64,000 bases of DNA from Pectinatus sp. (GTDB taxonomy: Bacteria > Bacillota > Negativicutes > Selenomonadales > Selenomonadaceae): contig JAHHSR010000002.1 of the NCBI GenBank assembly GCA_020025075.1, forward strand, positions 1 through 64,000, written 5' to 3'. The notes beneath the pieces were generated by a model. That model searched no databases, was not told the origin of the DNA, and was given only the letters and a program-made list of their open reading frames with translations. This document shows, in pieces, positions 43,198-51,550 of the stretch. The position numbers and the translations under genes are program-made. Positions within the stretch are counted from its first letter, which is position 1. The number at the start of each line of letters is the position of its first letter.

Positions 43198-44586
43198 ATG
43201 AATGTTGTAAATCTTCTGACAAGCGATGACCAAAACTGGAACAGCCGCTACAAGAGAAATTGTGCTGTATTCATCATCAGCTACATTTTCATGGGTGCTG
43301 TCACAGGCATTACCAATGATACCTATGTATCATATCTCAACATGACTGTTCCTGACGTCGTCAAGGCCTTTCCTATGTGGGGCTCCATTTCTTCTTTGGC
43401 CATGGCCTTAATCATTTTGGCCGTGCCAAAAATCGGTTACAAAAAGATGATTGTCATCTCACCGCTATTGCTCATTGCTGCGCTTTTAGCCTGCATCTAC
43501 AGCCGCAATACCGATATGATAATCATCGCCAATCTGCTCGTAAACATCGGCGCGGGCATGTTTGACTTCATGTATCCCTTAATGTTTACCTCTTACGTTC
43601 CCAAAGATAAGCGCGTTTCCATGTTTGCGCGCGTCATGTACTGCAACCTCATCAGCCAGGCTATTTTGACCTTCCTCAACGGCAAGATTGTCGTCTGGCA
43701 GTTTGCGCAATATCTCGGCATCAGCTACGACCAGGCATCTAATATGTCTGAACATCCACAGCTCTTAAATGCACTGCAAAATGGCTATTATCTAAACTCA
43801 TATGAATTGGCAATGTGGATTGCCATCATCTTTACCGTCTTATCTTTCCTTGCCGTCTTATTCCTCAAAGAAGTTCCTGCCGATTACCACGAAGAAACTA
43901 ATCAGCCCACGAATAAATTCCATATCGATTGGTCCATTCTCAAAAATAAATACGCCCTCTTATGGGTGCTCATCTGGGCTCCCGTTCGCTTTGGCGCCAG
44001 CATCGTCTTGCCTTATTTCCCCATCTATCTCAACAATTTCCTGCATATTTCAAGAGGTGCAACCTCAACCATCATCACGATGCAGACCTTCGCCATGGTC
44101 CTCGGCTATTTTGCCACGCCCTATATCGAAAAAAAGATGGGCTCCATCGTTTCCACGGCCGTCCTGACCATTGCCTGCGTGCCAATGATGCTCATTATGG
44201 CTAACGGCCTCATGTTTGGCAGCAATATTGCCTGGATTATCGGCATCGTCTTGTTCTTGCGCTCCGGCCTCGCCAATGCTACTTCTCCCATCAACGCCTC
44301 GCTGCCTTTGACCTTCGTCTCGAAAAACCTAGTTCCCGCTTACAGTTCCTTTATGACCATCTTCAATTCCGCTATCGGCATCCTGGCGGGCCTTTATTGC
44401 CGTTATTGGCTGCTCCGCACAGATGCCGGCTATGGCTATGCTTATTACATTACATCGACGCTTTACGTCATCGCAATGATTCTGCTCGTCATTGTCTTTG
44501 CGAAAAAATACAATCGCACTACGCCGAATGAAAATGAGCTGACAATGAACGAAACGAAAGAAGCCATTCGCGATGATGCCGACTAA
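43198..44586 (+). CDS. Major facilitator superfamily carrier, copy 2
   Basis: 462 residues from ATG 43198 (TTGGAGGC). Twelve hydrophobic segments, colinear with copy 1 throughout. Nucleotide identity is uneven: 54 bases are identical (42154-42207 and 43606-43659) in the middle of clearly diverged DNA. Termini and the loop near 225-240 differ most, which suggests different substrates or partners. Confidence 0.78.
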   Translation: MNVVNLLTSDDQNWNSRYKRNCAVFIISYIFMGAVTGITNDTYVSYLNMTVPDVVKAFPMWGSISSLAMALIILAVPKIGYKKMIVISPLLLIAALLACIYSRNTDMIIIANLLVNIGAGMFDFMYPLMFTSYVPKDKRVSMFARVMYCNLISQAILTFLNGKIVVWQFAQYLGISYDQASNMSEHPQLLNALQNGYYLNSYELAMWIAIIFTVLSFLAVLFLKEVPADYHEETNQPTNKFHIDWSILKNKYALLWVLIWAPVRFGASIVLPYFPIYLNNFLHISRGATSTIITMQTFAMVLGYFATPYIEKKMGSIVSTAVLTIACVPMMLIMANGLMFGSNIAWIIGIVLFLRSGLANATSPINASLPLTFVSKNLVPAYSSFMTIFNSAIGILAGLYCRYWLLRTDAGYGYAYYITSTLYVIAMILLVIVFAKKYNRTTPNENELTMNETKEAIRDDAD

Positions 44587-44621
44587 TCTTGAAGTCGCCT
44601 GAGAAATTAAGCGGTAAAGCA

Positions 44622-44649
44622 TTGCTATTTTTCCTTCAAATGCTATAAT
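44622..44649 (+). promoter_or_regulatory. Promoter of the 257-residue gene
   Basis: TTGCTA, 16 bases, TATAAT (44644-44649). The roughly 95-base leader contains two small stem-loops (GCCC/GGGC near 44675; GCTTG/CAAGC near 44710). Confidence 0.5.
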
Positions 44650-44747
44650 ATTAGAAAGCACGCTGATTGTGCCCCTTCTGCCTTTGGGCTGAAGGATTGA
44701 TGTTTTGCTTGTTTACGGCAAGCGTATTTAGAAAGTCGGTGATTTTT

Positions 44748-45521
44748 ATGCTAATCAATGCTCTGCAGAATAATTCCATCAATAACGGCGCCCTTTCTAT
44801 TCAAGCTCCAAAAGCAGCCGCTAATACCCAGCAACCTTTAAAGAGCAAGGAAGCGATAGATGCTGGCCCTGCCGCCTCCTATCGTCCGAGCACGCTCGCC
44901 GATTACAGCGACAGCGCTCTTTCGCCGCTGCAAAAGAAAATCGTCAGCCTGCAAAACCAAATTCATGCACTAAAGGACGGCAAGCCTCTTTCTGCCCAAC
45001 AGCGCAAGGATATGGTTAACACGCTCAACAACTACCTCAAAGATTTGCAAGATGGCAAGATTGATAGCGGCAAGGACCTTTCGCCGCAGCAAATGAGAAA
45101 GCAGCTAATAGATAGCGCCCAAAATAATTATGCTCAATTGCAATACCGCATCAATGACCCATTTAGCTATCTCAATCCTTCAAATAGCTTTTTGGGCAGC
45201 TCTAACAATATATTCTCGACCTTGGACCGCGGCATGGACGCCATGATTAATAACCAATTTTCACAGGCCATGTCCAATTGGAGCAAACGCCTAGATGAAC
45301 CCGACGCTACAATCGATAATTTTCCTTCGCCTGCTTCTGACCCCTTTGGCTTCATCAGCCATGTCGCAGCAGGCGTAACCAATGACAAATTATCACAGGG
45401 CGCACAAAATCGCCTTGCGATGGCCAATATCTATCACGATGCGCTATCCAATTTAAATGCCGTCTCGCAGCAAGGCAACATAAATTCGCCTTCTGCTCAT
45501 ACTTATAACCGTCTCGCCTAA
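44748..45521 (+). CDS. Unrecognised Gln/Asn/Ser-rich protein
   Basis: 257 residues from ATG 44748 (GGTGA site). Not recognised. No signal peptide or membrane segment; begins MLINALQNNSINNG and is rich in Gln, Asn and Ser. A helical coiled-coil-like centre (LQKKIVSLQNQIHALKDG) is followed by a Pro-rich region with DPFSYLNPSN and DPFGFI. The low-complexity start and absence of Cys are like secreted flagellar or surface-associated proteins, but that is only an impression. It is isolated between promoter and terminator. Confidence 0.65.
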   Translation: MLINALQNNSINNGALSIQAPKAAANTQQPLKSKEAIDAGPAASYRPSTLADYSDSALSPLQKKIVSLQNQIHALKDGKPLSAQQRKDMVNTLNNYLKDLQDGKIDSGKDLSPQQMRKQLIDSAQNNYAQLQYRINDPFSYLNPSNSFLGSSNNIFSTLDRGMDAMINNQFSQAMSNWSKRLDEPDATIDNFPSPASDPFGFISHVAAGVTNDKLSQGAQNRLAMANIYHDALSNLNAVSQQGNINSPSAHTYNRLA

Positions 45522-45561
45522 AAAAAGGGGCTACTCACTATAGGAGTAGTCCCTTTTTTAT
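45521..45561. terminator. Bidirectional terminator
   Basis: AAAAAAGGGGCTACTC and GAGTAGTCCCTTTTTT between the unknown gene and the PTS operon. Confidence 0.85.
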
Positions 45562-46917
45562 TTAAGCGGCTTTCTGGGACTTCTTCATCATACTACTGAT
45601 AATACATACCAATGCAACAAATCCGAATATTCCTGCTATAACAGCAAATTTACCAGCACTGCCAAGAGTGCCTAATAAAATACCTGGTATAAGATAGTCC
45701 GTATCAGCAAATGTAGAGCTAGCTAAACTCAAATTTCCCAAAACTGGTAAAATGAATAGCGGCAACCAGCTAATGAGGAGGCCATTGATTATCGCTCCTA
45801 TAATTGCTCCTCTGCGTCCGCCTTTAGCATTGCCGTATATAGCAGCCGCTGCTCCACAGAAAAAATGTCCTACAACGCCTGGTATTATAACTACTGTATG
45901 CAAAGCAACCATTATAAACATTGATATTGTGCCAACAATAAAGCTTATAAAAAAGCCTAACAGCACCGCATTAGGAGCATAGGGAAAAATTATAGGCACA
46001 TCTAATGCTGGCTTTGAATTTGGTACTATTTTCATCGCAATTCCCTGAAATGCGGGCACGATTTCTGCCAATATCATTCGCACACCTTGCAGCACAACTG
46101 CAAAACCAGCAGCAAAAGTACCAGCTTGTATTATGGAATAAACAAAATAATTTGTACCATTGCTAAGATTTTTTTCTACAAATTCTTGCCCTGCCATAAG
46201 AGATAATATGATATATACAATTGACATCACAATCGTAATTGAGACAATCGAATCTCTTAAAAAAGATAAGCTCTTAGGCACATCTATTTCTTCTGTACTA
46301 TGTGCTTTATTGCCAAAATGTTCTCCAAACCAACCTGAAATTGCATAGCCTATATTTCCCGTATGCCCCATCGCTACGGAATCGCTGCCTGTAATATCTC
46401 TCATATAAGGCTGGCATAAAGCCGGCGTAACAGTTAAAAGCGTTCCTTCAAATATTCCGCCCAATATAATCGTGAAAAAACTCCTTCCCAATCCTGCCGA
46501 TATCAATATTACAGCTGTTAAACACGATACATAGAGCATTGCCTGACCAGTCAAAAAAATATATTTAAATTTAGTAAAACGAGCTAATGCTATATTGACT
46601 AACATTCCCACAAACATAATCAAAGCCGTCGTTGACCCATATTGCACCAATGCTATCGCTACAACAGCTTCATTACTAGGAACTACACCTTGAACATTTA
46701 AGGCGAACTGAAACATCTTAGCAAAAGGATCTAGGGATTTAACTAGTATCCCTGCTCCGCCCGTTAATATCAAAAATCCTGCAAAAGTCTTTATGCCGCC
46801 CTGTATTATTTGAGTTGCCTTTTTCTTTTGCAGTATCAATCCTATAACTGCTAATATTCCCACCAAAAGAGCTGGGGTTTGAACAATGCTAATAAATAAA
46901 TTTTGTATATTATTCAT
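45562..46917 (-). CDS. PTS EIIC, ascorbate (UlaA/SgaT) family
   Basis: 451 residues, about 11 hydrophobic segments, of the SgaT/UlaA family (QTPALLVGILAVIGLILQKK, GHTGNIGYAISGWFGEHFG, FPYAPNAVLLGFF). It forms the membrane channel that imports and phosphorylates L-ascorbate or a related sugar acid. Third gene of the operon EIIA-EIIB-EIIC. No catabolic genes (such as lactonase UlaG) are attached, so the true substrate is open. AT-rich relative to the core genes. Confidence 0.85.
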   Translation of the reverse strand: MNNIQNLFISIVQTPALLVGILAVIGLILQKKKATQIIQGGIKTFAGFLILTGGAGILVKSLDPFAKMFQFALNVQGVVPSNEAVVAIALVQYGSTTALIMFVGMLVNIALARFTKFKYIFLTGQAMLYVSCLTAVILISAGLGRSFFTIILGGIFEGTLLTVTPALCQPYMRDITGSDSVAMGHTGNIGYAISGWFGEHFGNKAHSTEEIDVPKSLSFLRDSIVSITIVMSIVYIILSLMAGQEFVEKNLSNGTNYFVYSIIQAGTFAAGFAVVLQGVRMILAEIVPAFQGIAMKIVPNSKPALDVPIIFPYAPNAVLLGFFISFIVGTISMFIMVALHTVVIIPGVVGHFFCGAAAAIYGNAKGGRRGAIIGAIINGLLISWLPLFILPVLGNLSLASSTFADTDYLIPGILLGTLGSAGKFAVIAGIFGFVALVCIISSMMKKSQKAA

Positions 46918-46942
46918 TTTAATAACCTCCGTTTGTTAGATA

Positions 46943-47239
46943 TTATTCATGCATTATTCCATTAGCATCAAGAATTTTATTAATTGCCTGTTTTATTTCT
47001 TCTTGGTCGATTAAGCTATTTAAGGCAATTATCCTGTCCTTCGGCAAGTTTAAGGCTGCATCTGCCAAAGTTTTTTCTATAAAGAAATAGTCTGCCATAT
47101 TAGGTGTCGTGCTTCCAACATCAGCATGATCAACAACAATTTCTTCTTGTACATTCTTATTTTTTAATAAATTTTGAATATTCATTTGAACCATAAAACT
47201 GCTTCCTAAACCAGATTGACAAATACACAAAAATTTCAT
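46943..47239 (-). CDS. PTS EIIB, ascorbate/galactitol type
   Basis: 98 residues. Phospho-Cys loop CICQSGLGSSF (Cys near residue 7), followed by the small alpha/beta fold. Receives phosphate from the EIIA and passes it to sugar bound by EIIC. The CQSGLGSS loop matches SgaB-like EIIB. 25 bp from the EIIC gene. Confidence 0.87.
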   Translation of the reverse strand: MKFLCICQSGLGSSFMVQMNIQNLLKNKNVQEEIVVDHADVGSTTPNMADYFFIEKTLADAALNLPKDRIIALNSLIDQEEIKQAINKILDANGIMHE

Positions 47240-47263
47240 TGTAATTCCTCCTAAAAAATATTA

Positions 47264-47695
47264 TTATTTTAATATATTAATTAAACCTTCTCTATTTTTT
47301 ACAGAAAAAATTTGCTCTAATCGCTCAGCATTCATAAGCAATTCTGCTAATTTTTGTATAATCATAATATGACTTTTATCATCAGGTGTAGCTAGAAAAA
47401 TCCATAATTCAACTTTTTTACTTTCTTCCATAAATGGAATCGCTTTTTTGGTAAATAATATTGCAACTGCCGCTTCTTTTGTACTTGACATGGGTCTAGA
47501 ATGTGCTAATACAATTTTAGAACCAATATTCATATAAGGACCTTTATCTTCACATTTTTCAATTACTGAATCAATATAATCCTGCTTGATTATTCCTTTT
47601 AAAAGTAACGGCTTTGCCGATAATTGTATTGCTTCCTTCCAAGATAGTTCATTGTCCGCTAAAAACTGTATGCAATCATTTTTAAATATTTCCAT
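47264..47695 (-). CDS. PTS EIIA, mannitol/ascorbate type
   Basis: 143 residues. Active His in IVLAHSRP (about residue 69), preceded by MNIGSK. Accepts phosphate from HPr. It resembles the C-terminal EIIA module of the activator divergently encoded at 47802 (SWKEAIQLS matches TWKEAVKLS), as expected for a PTS and its PRD regulator. First gene of the operon. Confidence 0.87.
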   Translation of the reverse strand: MEIFKNDCIQFLADNELSWKEAIQLSAKPLLLKGIIKQDYIDSVIEKCEDKGPYMNIGSKIVLAHSRPMSSTKEAAVAILFTKKAIPFMEESKKVELWIFLATPDDKSHIMIIQKLAELLMNAERLEQIFSVKNREGLINILK

Positions 47696-47721
47696 GTAGA
47701 CCCTCCAACTCTTTTTTTCAT

Positions 47722-47749
47722 ATTATAATCTTTATGATTTCCATAACAA
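47722..47749 (-). promoter_or_regulatory. Promoter of the EIIABC operon
   Basis: Minus strand TTGTTA (47749-47744), 16 bases, TATAAT (47727-47722), with the start codon about 27 bases on. The -35 abuts the activator repeats. Confidence 0.55.
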
Positions 47750-47779
47750 GTGCAATACTTGTCACCAATAAGTGCAATA
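47747..47779. promoter_or_regulatory. Direct-repeat operator for the PRD activator
   Basis: AAGTGCAATA occurs at 47748-47757 and 47770-47779, 22 bp apart (two helical turns on one DNA face). The first copy is in a CAAGT-GCAAT-ACTTG inverted repeat. It lies just upstream of the EIIA promoter and just before the regulator gene, the usual place for an MtlR/LicR-type site. Confidence 0.6.
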
Positions 47780-47801
47780 AATGAACTAAAAGGATAATTA
47801 C

Positions 47802-49865
47802 ATGTCTAAACAATATTCTGATAAAAATATCAATAAATTAATAAATCTATTATTAAAAACTGATTTCCCAATTCCCATACAGGTACTTTGCGATGAATTG
47901 GGGCTATCAAGGCGTAGCATTTTTTATCTAATAAAAAAAACTAATATTTTTCTTCTCAAAAAAAATATTAGTCCCATAATTAATATAAATGGCAGTGGCT
48001 ATAAACTGACAGATAAAAATAAAAAAGAATTATTAAATATAACACAAAAAAGAATTTCCAAAAATATTATAGCCCATCCAGAGTTATATTCTTTCGATTT
48101 TAAATCTTTAACCTCTGAAGACCGTTTAATATTCATCAACTATTTAATCATTACCTCTCCTCCCATCTCAATTAATACTCTAATTAAGGTTACGAAAACA
48201 TCTCGCAACACAATATTAAACGAACTTAAACAGCTAAATTCATTTAATAAAAAAAATAATTTTTATATAAAAATTTCTCCTAAAGGACGCATTCCCATAG
48301 GAGATGAAGAAGTCTTGCGGCAATGGGTTATTGATAATTTTTCAAAGATTATTAAACTATTAGAAAATTTCTATATGATTGAGCATGATGATATAACTAT
48401 AAAAGTTCTTTCAGAGTATGAAACAGCAACCAAAAGCATCCTAACAGATGATTCCCGCCACCTGATTGGGGTCTTTTTATCATGGTATCGCAAACGATTA
48501 CAGACAAAAAATTTTCTAACATCATATAAAGGAAGCATAAATAAATATTTCTCTTCTGATTTATTAAATTGGACAAAAACTTTTCTCCTCTCCTGCCAAG
48601 TAACTATATCAAGTGAAGTATCATATTTGGCCAATATAATGTGCATCAATGCTCCTTCATCTATTAAGCATAATAAAAATAATATACATGCTATTATTGT
48701 GCATTTTGCAAGCTGCCTAATAAAACAATTTGTGCAAACCTCAGGCTATCTTTATCTTATCCAGAATAAATCTTTATTAAGCAATCTTACGACGCATTTA
48801 ATATCAGTTTATTTTAGACTAAAAAACAATATCTCCTATTGCAATCCTTTGTTAAAAAATTTTAAAACCGAACATAAGGATTTATTTTATTTGACTAAAT
48901 CAGCTGTTAAATCCCAAGAACATTTATTAAATGCTATTATTTCCGATGATGAGATATGCCTTATTGCCACCTATTTTGGTGCGTCCTTAAAGAGTATCTC
49001 CCAACAATCACCCAAAAAAGTGATTGTTTTATGCTCCAGCGGCGTAGGCACTTCTAAATTTTTACTGCTGCAATTAAGAAAGCGTTATACCAAAGTACAT
49101 TTTATAGGGCCTTTAAGCACTTCATCTTATTTAAATACTTCCTTTTCTAATATTTCTTTAATTTTAACTACCTCAAAAAATATATCATTTCCAGGTAATT
49201 CCACACCAATTCTGCTAATTTCTGCATTTCCGAGCAAATATGAATGGCTTATAATCCATAATAAATTACTAGAATTAAATATACTAAACAGCAATGATTA
49301 TTCACCTAATAATATTGAAAATATTATCAGCATCATTGAAAATTATGCTCGTATAGAAGATTTAGAAGGACTAAAAGTTTCGTTAAAAACATATTTTAAT
49401 ACAGAAAAACTTCTACCTTCTATTAATAATATAAATTCATTTGATTCCACTTTAAAATACATAAAATTTTCATCATTAAAATATACATGGAAAGAAGCTG
49501 TAAAACTATCCTTTGATGATCTATTAAAAAATAATTTTGTTGAAAAAAAATATGTAAACTCAATATTAAACCTTATAGAACAACACGGTGATTACATGGT
49601 TATTGGTAAGAATTTTCTTCTCGCTCATGCCAAACCAAGCGATGGTGTAAAAATAAAATCTGCCTCCATAACACTCTTTAAATATCCATTTTATATGGAT
49701 AGCGGCAAATCCATCCAATGTATTATCAGTTTAGCGCCAATAGATAAAGATAGCCATATCTCATTTCTTGCAGCTCTTTTAGAAAAAATCAATAATCCTC
49801 AATGGTGCGCTGAACTATTTAGCATAACATCACAAGAAACATTAAAAAAATTTTTAATGCATTAA
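47802..49865 (+). CDS. PRD-containing transcriptional activator (MtlR/LicR/UlaR type)
   Basis: 687 residues from ATG 47802 (AAAGGA). Order: helix-turn-helix (LCDELGLSRRSIFYLI, about 27-42), second HTH/Mga-like region (80-170), PRD1 (about 185-290), PRD2 (about 295-395), EIIB-like domain with VLCSSGVGTSK (about 407-417), EIIA-like domain with LLAHAKP (about 606-612). Phosphorylation by HPr and the EII proteins sets its activity. In PRD2 the second conserved His position reads IATYFGA, where relatives have HFGA. Extremely AT-rich with Lys/Asn/Ile-heavy codons, consistent with transfer. Confidence 0.88.
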   Translation: MSKQYSDKNINKLINLLLKTDFPIPIQVLCDELGLSRRSIFYLIKKTNIFLLKKNISPIININGSGYKLTDKNKKELLNITQKRISKNIIAHPELYSFDFKSLTSEDRLIFINYLIITSPPISINTLIKVTKTSRNTILNELKQLNSFNKKNNFYIKISPKGRIPIGDEEVLRQWVIDNFSKIIKLLENFYMIEHDDITIKVLSEYETATKSILTDDSRHLIGVFLSWYRKRLQTKNFLTSYKGSINKYFSSDLLNWTKTFLLSCQVTISSEVSYLANIMCINAPSSIKHNKNNIHAIIVHFASCLIKQFVQTSGYLYLIQNKSLLSNLTTHLISVYFRLKNNISYCNPLLKNFKTEHKDLFYLTKSAVKSQEHLLNAIISDDEICLIATYFGASLKSISQQSPKKVIVLCSSGVGTSKFLLLQLRKRYTKVHFIGPLSTSSYLNTSFSNISLILTTSKNISFPGNSTPILLISAFPSKYEWLIIHNKLLELNILNSNDYSPNNIENIISIIENYARIEDLEGLKVSLKTYFNTEKLLPSINNINSFDSTLKYIKFSSLKYTWKEAVKLSFDDLLKNNFVEKKYVNSILNLIEQHGDYMVIGKNFLLAHAKPSDGVKIKSASITLFKYPFYMDSGKSIQCIISLAPIDKDSHISFLAALLEKINNPQWCAELFSITSQETLKKFLMH

Positions 49866-49871
49866 TAAACA

Positions 49872-49898
49872 ACCACCGGCTTAGCCGGTGGTTTTCCT
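49872..49898 (+). terminator. Terminator after the PRD activator
   Basis: ACCACCGGC TTA GCCGGTGGT then TTTTCC. It may also belong to one end of the neighbouring IS200 copy. Confidence 0.7.
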
Positions 49899-49971
49899 TT
49901 TTCGGGCATAGCCCTACCTTTTTTGGCTGCGCACAAGTGCGCTTTTTATTGGCCTGCCAGCCATGCATTTA

Positions 49972-50442
49972 TTATTTGCTACCCGTAAACGGGTCTCTTG
50001 GGTCAAATAAATATAACTGGTCCATTTCTCTATCAACTTTTAATTGCTTTGAGATATATTCTTTTATTGCCTTCGTATTCTTCCCTACCATATCCACATA
50101 ATATCCTTTACACCAAAATTCTCTGTTTCTATATGCAAATTTCATATTCCCAAAACGCTGTAATATCATTAAACTACTTTTCCCTTTCAAATATCCCATA
50201 AAACTCGAAACACTTATTTTCGGCGGTATACTTAGCAATAAATGTATGTAGTCTAAACAAATTTCCCCTTCTATTATTTCTACACCTTTCCATTGGCAAT
50301 GCGTCCTTATTATATCTCTAAGCTCTTCCCTTTTTTCTCCATAAAACACTTTTCCCCTATACTTCGGTGCGAACACCGCATGATATTTACAATTCCATTT
50401 TGTATGTGCTAAACTGTTATTAGTGTTATTTTGCTCTAGCAT
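49972..50442 (-). CDS. tnpA: IS200-type Y1 transposase TnpA (HUH motif altered)
   Basis: 156 residues from ATG 50442 (AGGGGG eight bases upstream). Clear IS200 sequence: KYRGKVFYGEKR, SIPPKISVSSFMGYLKGKSS, NREFWCKGYYVDMVGKN with the catalytic Tyr, and terminal DPFTGSK. The enzyme nicks and joins single-stranded DNA. The metal-binding HUH motif, CxDHxHML in relatives, reads CLDYIHLLL here: the first His is Tyr (codon TAC). Copy is otherwise full length, so it may be a recently inactivated insertion. Confidence 0.92.
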   Translation of the reverse strand: MLEQNNTNNSLAHTKWNCKYHAVFAPKYRGKVFYGEKREELRDIIRTHCQWKGVEIIEGEICLDYIHLLLSIPPKISVSSFMGYLKGKSSLMILQRFGNMKFAYRNREFWCKGYYVDMVGKNTKAIKEYISKQLKVDREMDQLYLFDPRDPFTGSK

Positions 50443-50509
50443 TATAGCATCCCCCTAATGTGTTGCTTTTTGTTAGCTGGCAGGCTCTCAAACAGTTTAG
50501 CACATTAGG
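50404..50509 (-). promoter_or_regulatory. tnpA leader with alternative hairpins
   Basis: Minus strand, 5' to 3': CCTAATGTGCTAAACTGTT (50509-50491), CACATTAGG next to the ribosome site (50462-50454), AACAGTTTAGCACAT inside the coding region (50418-50404). The first segment can pair with either of the other two: nine perfect base pairs with the second, 15 with the third, but not fully with both. Pairing with the second blocks the GGGGG ribosome site. Confidence 0.6.
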
Positions 50510-50539
50510 TTTTTTTTACTCACCGCTTAAGCTTTTTTG

Positions 50540-50565
50540 AACCACGCGACTATCGCGTGGTTTTC
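50540..50565. terminator. Hairpin near IS200 left end
   Basis: CCACGCGA CTA TCGCGTGG followed by TTTTC. It marks the approximate outer limit of the IS200 copy and could shield it from outside transcription. Confidence 0.5.
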
Positions 50566-50572
50566 TTATATA

Positions 50573-50613
50573 CAAAAAGAGAGTATCAGAAACTTTAATC
50601 CGATACTCTCTTT
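50573..50613. terminator. Terminator after trxB
   Basis: AGAGAGTATC and GATACTCTCT with a 14-base loop; T run on the minus strand. Confidence 0.8.
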
Positions 50614-50621
50614 ATTAATTG

Positions 50622-51545
50622 TCAGATTTCATTTAAATATTCGCTTACCGAACTTATCGCCGTAGCACCATCACTTACGGCAGTGACAATCTGGCGCAAC
50701 GGCTTGACGCATACATCGCCCGCAGCAAAAATGCCCGGCACAGCCGTCTTCATCTGCCTGTCAGCGACAATATAGCCGCGCTCATCGGTAATACCAAGAT
50801 TTTTGGCAAAATCGGTTACCGGGTCGCTCCCAATATAGGGAAAAATTCCCTTAGCCAAAACGCGCGTAAGCTCGCCGTCTTTGCTGTCTTCAAGCTCAAG
50901 ACCAGCAACCTTGCTGCTCTCAACGATTACGGCGTGCGGTTTCTTATTGCGCAAAATTTCAATTTTGGGATTTTCCTCTACCTGACGCTGCAATGATTCT
51001 TCACCGCGAAAAACGTCACGCCTGATAACAAGCGTCACCTTGCTCACAACGCGCGATAGATACAAAGATTCAGCAAGGGCCGAATTGCCGCCGCCAACAA
51101 CGATGACAGGTGCGTCTTTATAAAAAGACGAATCGCAGACAGCGCAAAAGCTGATGCCCTTGCCAATCATCTCGCGTTCATTTGGTACTTGCATGAGCCG
51201 TTCCACCGTTCCTGAAGCAATGATTACTGAGCGCGCCTCATACTGTTTGCCATCGGCAGTAACGACGAGCTTTATCTTTCCTTTATCCTCAAGGCGCTCG
51301 ACCTTGCTATAAGCAAACGGTGCCTTAAAGCTATTGACCTGCTCATACATCGCCCAGGCAAGGTCTGCCCCACTTATCTTTTTTGTTCCCGGCCAATTCT
51401 CAATGCTATATGTCTTGACGAGCTTCCCTCCAGGCGCATCGCCTTCAAAAACAATGGCTGCAAGGCCAGCCCGCATCGCATAAAGAGCTGCCGTAAGACC
51501 AGCGGGCCCCCCGCCAATTATCGCGACATCATAAAGCTCCGCCAT
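50622..51545 (-). CDS. trxB: Thioredoxin reductase
   Basis: 307 residues from ATG 51545 (GGGTGA six bases before; GTG 51554 overlaps the trxA stop). FAD loop IIGGGPAGLTAALYA, redox pair CAVC (about 133-136), NADPH loop VVGGGNSALAE, and FAD-binding GIFAAGDV. Transfers electrons to the thioredoxin encoded just upstream. The reductant (NADPH against ferredoxin-type variants) is judged NADPH from the GGGNSA motif and RR pair. Confidence 0.93.
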   Translation of the reverse strand: MAELYDVAIIGGGPAGLTAALYAMRAGLAAIVFEGDAPGGKLVKTYSIENWPGTKKISGADLAWAMYEQVNSFKAPFAYSKVERLEDKGKIKLVVTADGKQYEARSVIIASGTVERLMQVPNEREMIGKGISFCAVCDSSFYKDAPVIVVGGGNSALAESLYLSRVVSKVTLVIRRDVFRGEESLQRQVEENPKIEILRNKKPHAVIVESSKVAGLELEDSKDGELTRVLAKGIFPYIGSDPVTDFAKNLGITDERGYIVADRQMKTAVPGIFAAGDVCVKPLRQIVTAVSDGATAISSVSEYLNEI

Positions 51546-51550
51546 TTTGG

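Noticed and set aside
49952..50484. GCCTGCCAGC / GCTGGCAGGC inverted pair flanking tnpA as classical terminal inverted repeats
   Set aside because: IS200 elements lack terminal inverted repeats and this pair is internal to the hairpin-rich flanks; true ends could not be fixed.
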